This document shows, piece after piece, positions 34,231 to 47,353 of a stretch of 64,000 nucleotides of DNA. Each line of letters opens with the position of its first letter. Position 1 is the first letter of the stretch. Source of the stretch: Culex pipiens pallens (lineage: Eukaryota > Arthropoda > Insecta > Diptera > Culicidae); NCBI RefSeq assembly GCF_016801865.2, contig NC_068939.1, positions 178,528,792-178,592,791 on the forward strand, given 5' to 3'. Below the pieces are notes generated by a model. It did not search any database. It saw only the letters and a list, made by a program, of their open reading frames with translations, and was not told the DNA's origin. The translations under genes were made by a program, and so were the position numbers.

Positions 34231-35456
34231 TATAACAACTTGAGGTTGCTGAGCTGTGCTTCCAGTATGGGTAGAGCCAGATACCGATGGGACTCTCCTT
34301 AAAAACCCAGGATCGGCATGACGCTCGAAGTTAAGCTAGGCCAAGAAAACACTCGCAGTCGTCTAAGGAAACTACGTTTATTTCTCGGGGTTCCGTCGAC
34401 GGTTTATTGGGCACACTTCCTAACTCCTCGCTAACACGTCTCCCTTCCCACTTCCTTACTTCCTAGATCCTACCTCACACGATCCTTCTTCCTACTTCCT
34501 TGTGCACCGATGATCTGCTGCGGGGCCCCGATCTGCACTGCGGTCGTCGTTGTTCCGTCCGGATGACCGTTGAGCTCCTCCTGCAATACGTCAACGGGGG
34601 TGGCTTCTCGGTCGTCGGATGGACCCTCCGACTTCTGCTGCTGCTTCTCGGACCTATCGCCAGCCGTCCGTGTCCTTCCTGCGCGTGTAACGGTGCTGCA
34701 GGCTTCGACGAGGCAGCGCCTCCGTCGGGATTGTCCGGGTTTGGGACACGGAGGTTACGTGGCGGCTTGGCGACGCACCGACCAACGGGTTGACGATTGG
34801 TGGTTTCAGGGTTGGTCTGCTGGGCCGGATATGGCAAGGCCAGGGCAGAAACCAACGGGGTTTCACGGGGAAACTATGGGTAAACCCCGAGAGGTCCTGG
34901 GGCAAGAGGGATTTAAAGATGGCGTTAGAGCGATGGCGGTCGGGATCAAGGTTCACTAGGGGGGTTGTTGTGGGGGATATCATCCTACCTGGGATGTCCA
35001 AATCTCGAGCAGCTCCTGCTCTTCGCTGTCCGCGGAACGTAGCACGGTTCCGGGCACTTCCTGACACGGTCAGGTTCACTGCGGCCGCTGGTCCAACTCC
35101 GGGACACTGGCCTTCGGTTTCGGCTGCGATTGACGACAGCCTCCTTCGTCGTACAACACCGGACTTAATGATGGCGCAATCCTGGCCACTTCGTCCTGAA
35201 CCCCCCTGATCCGATACCCGCCAACTTTCCTCTCTTTTCGCCCTCTTTCGCCACCCCCTGCTGATCTCTCGTGCGATGTTTTCCACGACGACATCTGGTG
35301 GTGGCTAGCGGCAACAACGCACTGCGTGGGACTGGTCGTTCTGGGAGACGTCCTGGTAGCTTTCCGTCGACAACCACGAACATCTCTTGGCACTACATTT
35401 ACACAAATACGCGACGAGTCACACCGATATCGAACACTACAGACACACTGGTTACA
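34231..35456 (-). mobile_element. LTR-like insertion inside the satellite (possible solo LTR)
   Basis: On the minus strand it starts TGTAACCAGTG and ends AGTTGTTATA, an imperfect TGTAAC/GTTACA-type terminal inverted repeat. AAGA occurs on both sides (34227-34230, 35457-35460); removing the element and one AAGA restores the satellite in register. Two AATAAA signals on the minus strand lie near 34385 and 34415, fitting an LTR R region. The GC-rich body has a 210-codon minus-strand frame (34654-35286), rich in R, S and P, that matches no family I know. No flanking retroviral genes remain, so a solo LTR is my preferred reading; a non-LTR class is possible. Confidence 0.5.
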
Positions 35457-35739
35457 AAGATTTGAAGATTTGAAGATTTGAAGATTTGAAGATTTGAAGA
35501 TTTGAAGATTTGAAGATTTGAAGATTTGAAGATTTGAAGATTTGAAGATTTTAAGATTTTAAGATTTTAAGATTTTAAGATTTTAAGATTTTAAGATTTT
35601 AAGATTTTAAGATTTTAAGATTTTAAGATTTTAAGATTTTAAGATTTTAAGATTTGAAGATTTGAAGATTTGAAGGTTTGAAGATTTGAAGATTTGAAGA
35701 TTTTAAGATTTGGAGATTTGAAGATTTGAAGATTTGAAT
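35457..35739 (+). repeat. GATTTGAA satellite, right block with GATTTTAA sub-block
   Basis: The same 8-bp unit, but about 35549-35650 is a homogeneous run of GATTTTAA, flanked on both sides by GATTTGAA. The variant run must have spread by local duplication after the unit mutated. Confidence 0.95.
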
Positions 35740-37640
35740 TCTGGGGAATGAGATATACACGTTGTACAGTGACAAAACGACCGTATTTAGAGGTCTTCCT
35801 TTTGAGTTTATGATCTTCTGTTGCACTCTACAAGAAACCTACAGTGTCAGTCGCCAGTAACTTAGTATCGTTTTACTCGTTACAATCTGTACACAATGAT
35901 CATGAGTAATTGAGTGCGTCACCTTGCTTAAGGTGAAAGAGCAAAAGGGCTCGGGAATAAAAAGCCTTCCCCACATCGATAAATGGCTGTACGGCGCAAC
36001 GACAATTCAATGGAAATCACCTTGCATGGGTCTCGACCCTGTGGGGCTATCCAATTGATGATGAGCTGGGCATGCGGATTTGTTCTGCTCGCCCGGAAAA
36101 GTACTGACCATTAATAGCGAAATAAATTTTCCTACACACGAGCAGGCAAATCCACACACACACACCCGTTCAGCCTGCATTATTTGCACGAGTTCGAGCG
36201 AACACCGGCAATTGCAATCTGTGGAGAGACGTGTCCGTATACGTGAATCATGAACTTGAACGCCGCGAACCTCAACAGCAGCAGCAGCAGCCTCTGAAGG
36301 TCTCCTAGAAGACATTGGCGTCACTGAGCGAGCTGTTGCTGGTTTCGATTGCAACACTTCTCACTCGAGCCGGCAGTGTTGAGCCGGTGTGATGAGTTCT
36401 GGTTGAGCTCCCCTGGCTGCCTTGCTTCAAGCTTTGCCTTTGGGGTTCGTAAGTGCGATGTTCAAGTAATTACCGGCGGAGCCTTCGATTTCTATTGTCA
36501 GTTTTCTGAGGTTCGTTGTGTTTCTTGCGCGAGAGGTAACTTAGAAGTTTAAACTCTTCTGCGTTCTTGGGTGCTTCTGAAGAGCAGACCCCCCTAGCTG
36601 GTAGGCTAATTAGGTTCATTTGTTTCACTTCCTCATTGGAATCGATTCGATTGGCGTACGTTTGTAGAGGCTCCCAAATTGATCGATATCCATTGTTGTT
36701 GAACGATTTAGCTATTTTTGGAGCAGACGGCTTGATTCCAAAACAATCAGACAAAATTGTTCGTTTTACGTTAAAATTGCATCAATTTCAAGTTTTTCCG
36801 TGTACATTATTTTTCAACTTGCTCAATTTATCTAGGCCAATTAGGATACCCACTCATTTTGAAACAATTCCAAAGTACACAACTCACATTCAACATGCTT
36901 TGAAATCCTGATATCCATAAACCAACAAAAATAGCAGCAAAATAGTGTTACTTTGCAACACCTTCTAGAACCCAAAGCAACAACAACAAAAAACATGTAT
37001 CACTCTCCCAAATGGCCAACGGGAATCCGGTTTCAGTGAGAACTAGCTATTCTTTCTTTTCTGTGCAATTGCCGCACTAACTGCAGCTGCCTTTTTCAGA
37101 CACATACACACTCACAAGCACTGCTTCAATACAGTGTTGTGCATATACCGGGTGTATTGCATTGTGCAGCAGTCGGAAACGGAGAAATACGAGCAGAATA
37201 ATGCAACAAACAGGTACCTACCGGGCTACAGACAAACTCACAAAAGGTACAGTTTGCGCTCTGCAACTCCGAAATTCCCCGGCACTTACTACACTGCAAT
37301 GCAAAAGTGAAAGAAAAGCAACCAGTGGCAATAATTTCCTTGTGTAAAAATGAAGATAATTTTTCAAATTATTCCATTAATAAAATTATTCTAAAGAAAC
37401 AATAAAAACAAAAACAGTATTCAAAATACTTTTTTTAAACATAAAAACAAATTCAGGGGTTTTTTAAGAAATCTGGAGGATTATCGCGAAAATATTACAC
37501 AAAGCTTTATATGGGGACATACTTGCCAGGTGTTATTCTCAGCTTGCTGTTTTTTGTATATGAAACATTTATGCAAAATTGGGCAATATAATTGATGTAT
37601 AATTGATGTAACTCTAAAATACTCAACTTAATTCAACTAC
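35740..37640. other. Non-repetitive island
   Basis: Balanced composition to about 37350, with a short CA run (36155-36167) and a CAG run (about 36277-36291), then AT-rich. Frames up to 116 codons on both strands are not recognised. No element ends were seen. Confidence 0.3.
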
Positions 37641-37649
37641 GTCAAAACA

Positions 37650-39657
37650 TAAAATTCTTAAAATACTTCAAATACTTCAAATACTTAAAATACTTAAAAT
37701 ACTTAAAATACTTCAAATACTTCAAATACTTAAAATACTTAAAATACTTAAAATACATAAAAAACTTCAAATACTTAAAATACTTAAAAAACTAAAAATC
37801 CTTAAAAAACTTAAAATACTTAAAATACTTAAAATATTTGAAATACTTAAAATACTTAAAATACTTTAAAAAACCTTAAAATACTTAAAATACTTAAAAT
37901 ACTTAAAATACTTAAAATACCTAAAATACTTAAAATACTTAAAATACTTAAAATACTTAAAATAATTACAATACTTCAAATACTTCAAATACATCAAATA
38001 CTTCAAATACTTCAAATACTTCAAATACTTCAAATACTTAAAATACTTAAAATACTTAAAATATTTAAAGTACCTAAAATACTTAAAATACTTAAAATAC
38101 TTAAAATACTTAAAATACTAAAAAAACTTAAAAAACATAAAAAATACTTAAAATACTTAAAATACTTAAAATACTTAAAATACTTAAAATACTTAAAATA
38201 CTTAAAATACTTAAAATACTTAAAATACTCAAAATACTTAAAATACTTAAAATACTTAAAATACTTAAAATACTTAAAATACTTAAAATACTTAAAATAC
38301 TTAAAATACTTAAAATACTTAAAATACTTAAAATACTTAAAATACTTAAAATACTTAAAATACTTAAAATACTTAAAATACTTAAAATACTTAAAATACT
38401 TAAAAAACTTAAAATACTTAAAATACTTAAAATACTTAAAATACTTAAAATACTTAAAATACTTAAAAAACTTAAAATACTTAAAATACTTAAAATACTT
38501 AAAATACTTCAAAAACTTAAAATGATTAAAATACTTAAAATACTTAAAATACTTAAAATACTTAAAATACTTAAAATACTTAAAATACTTAAAATACTTA
38601 AAATACTTAAAATACTTAAAATACTTAAAATACTTAAAATACATAAAATACTTAAAATACTTAAAATACTTAAAATACTTAAAAAACTTAAAATACTTAA
38701 AATACTTAAAATTTTTAAAATACTTAAAATACTAAAAATATTTCAAATACTTAAAATATTTAAAATACTTAAAATACTTAAAATACTTAAAATACTTAAA
38801 ATACTAAAAATACTAAAAATACTAAAAATACTCAAAATACTTAAAATACTTAAAATACATAAAATACTTAAAATACATAAAATACATAAAATACTTAAAA
38901 ATTTTAAAATACTTAAAATACTAAAAATATTTCAAATACTTAAAATATTTAAAATACTTAAAATACTTAAAATACTTAAAATACTAAAAATACTAAAAAT
39001 ACTCAAAATACTTAAAATACTTAAAATACTTAAAATACATAAAATACTTAAAATACATAAAATACATAAAATACTTAAAATACTTAAAATACTTAAAATA
39101 CTTAAAATACTTCAAAAACTTAAAATGATTAAAATACTTAAAATACTTAAAATACTTAAAATACTTAAAATACTTAAAATACTTAAAATACTTAAAATAC
39201 ATAAAACACTTAAAATACTTAAAATACTTAAAATACTTAAAAAACTTAAAATACTTAAAATACTTAAAATTTTTAAAATACTTAAAATACTAAAAATATT
39301 TCAAATACTTAAAATATTTAAAATACTTAAAATACTTAAAATACTTAAAATACTAAAAATACTAAAAATACTCAAAATACTTAAAATACTTAAAATACTT
39401 AAAATACATAAAATACTTAAAATACATAAAATACATAAAATACTTAAAATACTTAAAATACTTAAAATACTTAAAATACTTAAACTACTTAAAATATTTA
39501 AAATACTTAAAATAATAAAAATATTTTTAAAAACCTAAAATACTTGCAATACTTAATGTACTTAAAATACTTAAAATCCTCAAAATACTCAAAATACTTT
39601 AAAAAAAAACCTTAAAATACTTGAAATACTTAAAACACTAAAAATACTTAAAATACA
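37650..39657. repeat. 2-kb tandem array of AAAATACTT with higher-order structure
   Basis: A 9-bp unit fills about 2 kb. Because 9 is a multiple of 3, one strand reads KIL repeats (up to 338 codons) and the other YFK repeats (204 codons); neither is a gene. The landmark AATGATT at 38521 recurs at 39124, 603 bases (67 units) away, together with the same series of variant units, showing duplication of a large block. A related variant series also appears near 38701, 38892 and 39262. Confidence 0.95.
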
Positions 39658-40900
39658 TGAACTCCGAAAGTATGACACCAATATTGCGTTAAAAAGGTTT
39701 AAGTATTTGTGAATATTTTGAGTAATACAAAAAATATGACTCGATATTTATGAAAAATTTACGATCATCAAATTTACGAAATACATATTTAAAAAAAACT
39801 TAAATGTTGATTTATTTTCGAAAACACGTTGTTTTGTGAGATTTTGAGCATTTCCAAAAAATTGTTGTATAACTATCGAATTGTATGAAAAAATCTCGAA
39901 CATTCAATACCCGTTTGTTTATTACTAATACAGCAATTCCATTTGAAAAGGGCACAAGCCGTAAAAAAAAAGTTTTTTCATCGGGTTCACAATTTTTGTG
40001 GGGATTTCTTGGCCAAAATAATTAGACCCGTATTTTTTGTCAGGCCATTAGGCCACTTGGTTTTGGGAAAATTTTGATTATTTTCTTAAAAAACACTGTT
40101 TTACTGATGTCATAATGCACCAAGATTTCCGATAGTTTGATACCAACATCGAAAAAAATAAAATTTCAATTATTTATTCGAGGTAAATTGCATTTTATAA
40201 ATACAGGAAAAAAAGGTTTGACTACGACAAAGTTGCAAAAAAACATCTCAAATCCTATTTTTTCGGTAAAAAGTACACAAATTGTGATTTTTGGCCGGCA
40301 TTTTTGCTTTTATTTTTATTTCGGCTGTCAATGTTTAGATCAGCAAATAAGAAATCATGGTTTTGCTATTTTATCCTTTAAAAAAAATATAAAAAAAGTT
40401 TAAGCTAATCCTACCAAAAAATTAGCTGTTTCATCAACATGAAGACAGTAATTTTTTATACATTGTAGATGGAAATATTTTTTATCAAATATTCGAAACA
40501 TAAAACAGATATATTTGTGTAGTTTTTCTTACATGAGATTCTGTCATAACATCAATCTTACAAAAACTATAAAACAAAATTCCAGATGCATTATTACGTA
40601 TACCATTTCATTAGTCTTGAAAGCGGCAATAATAGAAATCACTGTCAAACTATCGAGGTGAGATTTAAAAGACCAACTAGCGACTGTAGACTTTCCGAGT
40701 GCATGTTTATGCATTGTTTTACCAGCGCTGGAACTACTGCTTTCAGGTTGCAACCGGTGAAATGGGGTAAAATACCCTAAATTCAACACTGAACATTTTA
40801 TGGCATGCAATAAACAGCTTCAATAGAAATTGGTTCAGAAAAAAAACTAAATTCAATTTGTTAATTTAAGTTGGTTTTCTAGGAAGGTACTAACCAGGAC
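39658..40900. other. AT-rich sequence, nothing recognised
   Basis: No termini or genes were seen. An 88-codon frame at 40137-40403 is AT-driven and has no domain I know. Confidence 0.35.
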
Positions 40901-42515
40901 AATTTCTGGCTACCTTACCCTATATCCAACCAAAGCTTCTGCTCGTTTGTTTGTTTTGGATAAACGTCGAGTACCTCAAACCTGGAAACGAGCGTTGCGA
41001 GTGGGGGAAGAAATTGCTGCTTTGCATACCCCACCCCATTCCTCCACCACCACTCATCGGAATGAGTTCTATATTCATGAGTGACGAGATCCGGAGTGGC
41101 CCACCAGGCAGAGCCGCCTGCCGCAAGAAAAGCGCTTCATTGCACTCTGCCGATTTGGGCTGGGCGAAATTGCAGCCGCCCTGAGAAGTGCGGTTTGAGC
41201 AAATTATGTTGTGGAGCAGCACGGAGCCGTGCCACGGAGAAGAAATGCACAAATTTAATAGGATTTGAATTAAACATGAACGGTGTGAACACAGGTAACC
41301 AGTTGCGACTGCTACCGCGTTGAAGGAGGTGTGGGCAACGATTTACTTTATGAGGGAGATGTTTTGTAATGCAGCGGCGCAGCAGGTTGGTGAACATCAC
41401 CTCTCAGGTGTTGCACCGCTCGGCGACGCAGTCCTGCAGTCACGGTTAATGGAAATTAAAGTTTAATATCACGCTATTTGTGTTACACTTGAGAAATTAC
41501 TGGTTTTGAGGACCGTAACTCTCGAGAAAAGGCATCAAATTAACCAAAAGAACATAGGCTTCAATTTTGTTTCAACAAGCATTCTCATTCATACTCCCCT
41601 TCGCGTCCCTAATTGGACAAGAAAGTTCCATTTTCCGCTGCACTTGCACAATGTGGCTTCATACTTTCCGCACAGAAACGCAAAATGCAGGAAAATGCTC
41701 CCCCGAAAAATTACATTTTCCGCCAGAGTAACTGTAATGAGACTTAATGTCGGGGTTGCGAGGTCCAAAACGCACACACACACACACCAACGTGGCAAGT
41801 TCTAATTGCAACACTGACTGTGTGTACGCTCGTTAGCCACTCTGGCTTCTTTTCATTTTTGGGTTGGTCACATCCAGGTGTATTATGGTCGCTCAAAAAA
41901 CGTTAGAAACGAGCACGGACTTCCGAGAATGGGACAAAGATGTAGAAGGGGAAAGTTGCCTGTTTTGGACTGGCCGAAAGTGTCGAAACACACGATAGGT
42001 CGAAATTAGGTCCAAAATAGGTACACTGACCTGAAGAACCTGGAAACAGTTTCCGGAAAAGCGTACATTGTGTGGACACCAGAAGTATAGTAATTATGGT
42101 GTGTGTGCAATGCTGAGTTGCACCCCAGTGGAAATTTTAACGAGCTTGTCTCCTCAAATTATGAATAACTAGCAAAAGTGTGTGAATGTGTGAGCCTGGT
42201 AAAATGAAATGTGCATCGGTTTGGCAATAATGTGTGCGATGTGTGCATCCAGTCCAACATTACGAAACGAAATTTTCACCGCACGTTGAAGAGTGAGTCT
42301 GCGTCGGAGAGCGTTCCACAACCAGGTTTCAAATATTGTGACGCATGGATGAGCTTGAAATTTTGATACAATATCAAAAGGCTGCAACTGCCTTTTTTAT
42401 AAATTTTCCTGGAACGATCATCGAGGCAGGATATTTAGATCGAAGCTAAATGTTAAAAATGTTTTTCCTCGTGTTGCGTCGATGTACATCAACAAGATCC
42501 TGGTGCACCGAGTAA
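40901..42515. other. Non-repetitive island
   Basis: Balanced composition, a short CA run (about 41772-41786), and several unrecognised short frames on both strands. Insertion-free for 1.6 kb inside repeat-rich DNA. Confidence 0.3.
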
Positions 42516-42519
42516 CGAA

Positions 42520-43120
42520 AATTCTCTACGAAATCCACCTATTTCAACCATGTCACCCATACAAGTCTCCGTACAATGTTGGCAGTTGTCCATACAAAAA
42601 TGATACGTAAATATTCAAACCACTATTTACTTTTGACTAATTTTTCTGATCAATTTGGTGTCTTCGGCAAAGTTATAGGTGCACACGGAAAATAAATTTA
42701 GCCGAATTTTCAATTAGCTTTTATTCACAAAAACTTTTTTTTTTTGATTATTTGATATGTTGTAGGTTACAAAAACCCACAACTTTTAGGCCATAGAGAA
42801 GTATTGTAAAAAATCTGCCAAGTTTATGAATTTTTGGAAAAATTGTGATCTTTTGAAAAAAAAAACGAAAACTCATTGAAAATAATTGAATTTGCAATCG
42901 AAATGTACTTTTAAGATTTCAAATTCAAATTCACTCAAAAGTTACAGATTTTTAAATACTTACGTACCATTTTTGTATGGACAGCTGCCAAAATTGTATG
43001 GACTTGGTGACCCAACGGCACAAAATAGCTTATTTGGTAATAGGGAAGGCCCTAACAAAATTTGAGCCAAATCAAAAAATACAAATGAAATCTATTCTCG
43101 GTTTTGGTAGAGAATTGCTC
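42520..43120. mobile_element. Diverged short foldback of the GAGCAATTCTC family
   Basis: The left end ATTCTCTACGAAATC and right end GAGAATTGCTC are inverted relatives. GGCAGTTGTCCATACAAAAAT near 42581 faces ATTTTTGTATGGACAGCTGCC near 42969. It is about a third the length of its neighbour at 43241 and has lost the centre. Confidence 0.65.
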
Positions 43121-43240
43121 ACATTAGTATTTTTAACACATAAACTACATGGTCAAAAAATGTGGAAATTCCATTCAATTCCCCATTTTCCATGAGCTGC
43201 AAGGTGATCGGGTAACTCTGTGTCGTCAAATTTGACAACA

Positions 43241-45105
43241 GAGCAGTTCTCTAAGATTTCGGTCATTCGATTTTTTTTGTATTTTTTAATCCGACTGAAA
43301 CTTTTTTGGTGCCTTCGATATGCCCAAAGAAACCATTTTGCATCATTAGTTTGTCCATATAATTTTCCATACAAATTTCGCAGCTGTCCATACAAAAATG
43401 ATGTATGAAAATTCAAAAATCTTTATCTTTTGAAGGAATTTTTTGATCGATTTGGTGTCTTCGGCAAAGTTGTAGGTATGGATACGGACCACACTGGAAA
43501 AAAATGATACACGGTAAAAAAAAATTGGTGATTTTTTTATTTAACTTTTTATCACTAAAACTTGATTTGCAAAAAAACACTATTTTTAATTTTTTTTTAT
43601 TTTTTGATATGTTTAAGAGGACATAAAATGCCAACTTTTCAGAAATTTCCAGGATGTGCAAAAAATCATTGACCGAGTTATGATTTTTTTAATCAATACT
43701 GATTTTTAAAAAAAATCGAAATTTTGGTCGCAAAAATTTTTCAACTTTATTTTTCGATGTAAAATTGAATTTGCAATCAAAAAGTACTTCAGTGAAATTT
43801 TAATAAAGTGCACCGTTTTCAAGTTATAGCCATTTTTATGTAACTTTTTTCAAAATAGTCGCAGTTTTTCATTTTTTTAAATTAATGCACATGTTTGCCC
43901 ACTTTTGAAAAAAATATTTTTGAAAAGCTGAGAAAATTCTCTATATTTTTCATTATTGAACATTGTTGATACGACCCTTAGTTGCTGAGATATTGCCATG
44001 CAAAGGTTAAAAAACAGGAAAATTGACGTTTTCTAAGTCTCACCCAAACAACCCACCATTTTCTAATGTCGATATCTCAGCAACTAATGGTCCGATTTTC
44101 AATGGCCAAACATTCAATATAACGCCCTTTTAAAATGTTAGTCTTGATTTGAAAATTTTGAAAATATTGTTTTCGAAAAGATCGGAAAATTTCACAAATG
44201 TTTCATATTTTGACATTGAAAATCGGACGATTAGTTGCTGAGATATCGACATTGAAAAATGGTGGGCTGTTTGGGTGAGACTTAGAAAACATCAATTTTC
44301 CTGTTTTTAAACCTTTGCATTGCAATACCTCAGCAACTAAAGGTCGTATCAACAAAGTCCGAAGAAGCAAAATATAGAGAATTTTCTCAGCTTTCAAAAA
44401 ATATTTTTTTCAAAAGTGGGCAAACATGTGCACTAATTTAAAAAAAATAAAAACTGCGACTATTTTTAAAAAAAAGTTACATAAAAATGGCTATAACTTG
44501 AAAACGGTGCACTTTATCAAAACTTCACTGAAGTACTTTTTGATTGCAAATTCAATTTTACATCAAAAAATAAATTTGAAAAATTTTTGCGACCAAAATT
44601 TCGATTTTTTGAAAAAATCAGTATTGATTAAAAAATTCATAACTCGGTCAATGCTTTTTTGCACAACCTGGAAATTTCTGAAAAGTTGGCATTTTATGTC
44701 CTCTTAAACATATCAAAAAATAAAAAAAATAAAAATAGTGATTTTTTGCAAATCAAGTTTTAGTGATAAAAAGTTAAATAAAAAAATCAACAAATTTTTT
44801 TACCGTGTATCATTTTTTTCCAGTGTAGTCCGTATCCATGCCTACAACTTTGCCGAAGACACCAAATCGATCAAAAAATTCCTTCAAAAGATACAGATTT
44901 TTGAATTTTCATACATCATTTTTGTATGGACAGCTGCCAAATTTGTATGGAAATACATGGAAATACATGGAAAATAATATGGACAAACTAATGATGCAAA
45001 ATGGCTTCTTTGGGCATACCGAAGACACCAAAAAAGTTTCAGTCGGATTAAAAAATACAAAAATAAAAATTGAAGAAAAAAGACCGATTTCGTAGAGAAT
45101 TGCTC
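43241..45105. mobile_element. Long foldback, arms of about 0.9 kb, GAGCARTTCTC ends
   Basis: The left end GAGCAGTTCTCTAAGATTTC and right end GAGAATTGCTC are inverted. Matching words across the centre (near 44150) include GATATTGCCATGCAAAGG and CCTTTGCATTGCAATACC, AAACTTGATTTGCAAAAAA and its complement, and GGCAAAGTTGTAGGTATGG against CATGCCTACAACTTTGCC. This is the most complete copy in the window. Open frames are mirrored between arms and match no transposase. Confidence 0.85.
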
Positions 45106-45169
45106 AACATTGAAATGTTTTCAAAAACGTCAACATTTTTTTCCAATTTTGCACGTTAATGTTGTTTTG

Positions 45170-45675
45170 AAACATTTCCAATGAAAAAGTTTAAAAAAAA
45201 AAGTTTTCGTAAAATACAGATAACTCGTAAAAAATACATGCAAATCCCTTTTGTTTGTACATCCAAATTTTTGTTTTTGTCTACTCTACAATTTTTTACA
45301 ACATTGATACACTCTGAGAAGTAAACCTGCAAAGTTACAAAAACACGTAATCTTAAAATGCATAATTTTGTTCTAAATCAAATCATATCGGGCGAAGGGG
45401 GGATGGGGACCACACAACTCCTTTTGAGACCAAAATCTATCTCTTCACAGTTTCGTGCTATGAATCACTGAACAAAGCGTCTTAGTAAAAATCCTGAAAA
45501 ATAAAGGTGGTCGTACCACCCCATCGTCATGAGATATCGAAAAATGGAACTCGGATTCATGATAAGAGAACAAAAGTACCCCTTCGAGCAAAGTTTTACA
45601 GAAATCGAACAGGACTCGGGACAACTTTTTCCGAATTCATGTGAGTTGGCCGAAAATGACCCATATTTGAAAAAA
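45170..45675 (+). repeat. Diverged right arm of the GGGTAATTCTC foldback family
   Basis: Phrases run in the order of the right arm at 51210-51833: GATAACTCGT, TACAA..TTTTACAACATTG, CTGCAAAGTTA, GGTCGTACCACCCC, GAGATATCGAAAAA, CTCGGATTCATGAT, and GTGAGTTGGCCGAAAATGACCC. The left arm is missing. Confidence 0.6.
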
Positions 45676-46068
45676 TGGTGTCGAAGAGAGGGTGAGCGGC
45701 AAGAAAAAAATATTCAAATTTTAAGAATTTGGAAACATAAAGACTCACAAAATGCATCATTACAGTTATAACGCTACTGTCACAAAGGAGAATGGGCAAA
45801 TTTGGTCCAAGGATGTACACGAACGGGACCAACTTTTTTCGAAAGATCTCACCGAGACATGAAAAAAAGTCTTCTGGACCAACTCTCTAAACCCCGGGGT
45901 TCAAAAGTTACAAGTTGTTGAAGTTTGAGCATTTTGGGTTAAAATGTACAAAAAATCGAATTTTTGCTATTTCTAAAATCATTCATAAAATCTCTGTTTC
46001 ATTATGGATTTTGATTTTTTTGACTTCATTCGACGCGTATCAGCAAAAACTATGAGTTCTGATATGTC

Positions 46069-46611
46069 TTAGCATGATTGAAACATGATTTCTCTTGTTT
46101 TTATCCGTTTGAACCGTTTGTGCAAGAGGCATCCCATTGAAACAAGTCGAAACTTCAAGGTTTTGAAACCGGATCCGACCCAGACTGCTTCAGTGAGTAT
46201 GGAAGGCTTCAGTGCAATGTTGTAACAACTTATTGGGATGGTCTGAGTCATCCGAGAACTCCTTGGAGTTGAGACCGGTGAGTCTACCGCCGTAACAAGC
46301 AAGATGTCGGCGGTTTTTGACAACGGATCATACCCGCATGGCTTTAGTGAGTATGGTAGACTACTATGCTGATATGTTGGAGTGTCCTGGGTTCTCCTAG
46401 GACTCCCTGAAGTTAAGATCTGTGGGTCAACTACCGTAATAATCCAAATGTCGACCGGTTTTGACAACGGAACATACCCGCATAGCTTCAGTGAGTGTGG
46501 TAGACTACTTTGCTTATCTGTTAGGATGTCTTGGGTCATCCAAGGACTTCCTGGAGTTATGATCTGTAGGTCTACGGCTGTTAAAGGACTCCCTGGAATG
46601 GTCCAGAACAC
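46069..46611 (-). other. Open frame made of 48-codon repeats, left arm
   Basis: 180 codons in units of 48, each with the pattern GSPxxTQDxxT, SSLPxSLKxCGYxPLSK and DI. The near-identical mirror frame on the plus strand in the other arm is a consequence of the inverted repeat. No signal peptide or known domain is seen. The opposite strand also stays open over parts of it, so I do not call it a gene. Confidence 0.3.
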
Positions 46612-46737
46612 CCCAACCTAACAACAATACAGTCTGCCATACTCACTGAATCTTTGCGGTTATGATGCGCGGTTAAAAATCATCGACCTTTTTCTTGTTA
46701 CAGTGACCCAAATATCGAAACTCCAGGGAGTCCTAGG

Positions 46738-47352
46738 ATGACCAAAGACATCCCAACACATCAAAAAAGCAGTCTACCATACTGTCTGAAGCTATGCGTG
46801 TATGTTCCGGGGTCAAAAATCGTCGACCTCTTGCTTCTTACGGCTGTAGCTCCACAGATCATAACTCCAGGGAGTCCTTGGATGACCCAAGACATCCTAA
46901 CAGATAAGCAAAGTAGTCTACCACACTCACTGAAGCTTTGCGGGTATGTTCCGTTGTCAAAACCGGTCGACATTTGGATTGTTACGGTAGTTGACCCACA
47001 GATCTTAACTTCAGGGAGTCCTAGGAGAACCCAGGACACTCCAACATATCAGCATAGTAGTCTACCATACTCACTAAAGCCATGCGGGTATGATCCGTTG
47101 TCAAAAACCGCCGACATCTTGCTTGTTACGGCGGTAGACTCACCGGTCTCAACTCCAAGGAGTTCTCGGATGACTCAGACCATCCCAATAAGTTGTTACA
47201 ACATTGCACTGAAGCCTTCCATACTCACTGAAGCAGTCTGGGTCGGATCCGGTTTCAAAACCTTGAAGTTTCGACTTGTTTCAATGGGATGCCTCTTGCA
47301 CAAACGGTTCAAACGAATAAAAACAAGAGAAATCATATTTCAATCATGCTAA
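46738..47352 (+). other. Open frame made of 48-codon repeats, right arm
   Basis: 204 codons, about three and a half units of the same repeat plus a shared C-terminal section of about 60 codons. It ends one base before the hAT miniature at 47354. Intact frames in both arms may mean recent homogenisation rather than selection on protein. Confidence 0.3.
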
Positions 47353-47353
47353 G

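Noticed and set aside
34008..34238. 76-codon minus-strand frame of KSSNLQIF repeats
   Set aside because: Translation of the GATTTGAA satellite.
38030..38644. 204-codon frame of YFK repeats on the minus strand
   Set aside because: The same 9-bp array read in reverse.
38522..39538. 338-codon frame of KIL repeats
   Set aside because: Produced by the 9-bp tandem unit; the opposite strand is open too. Not a gene.
33974..39657. CRISPR array
   Set aside because: Short direct repeats are contiguous with no unique spacers, in a eukaryotic context.
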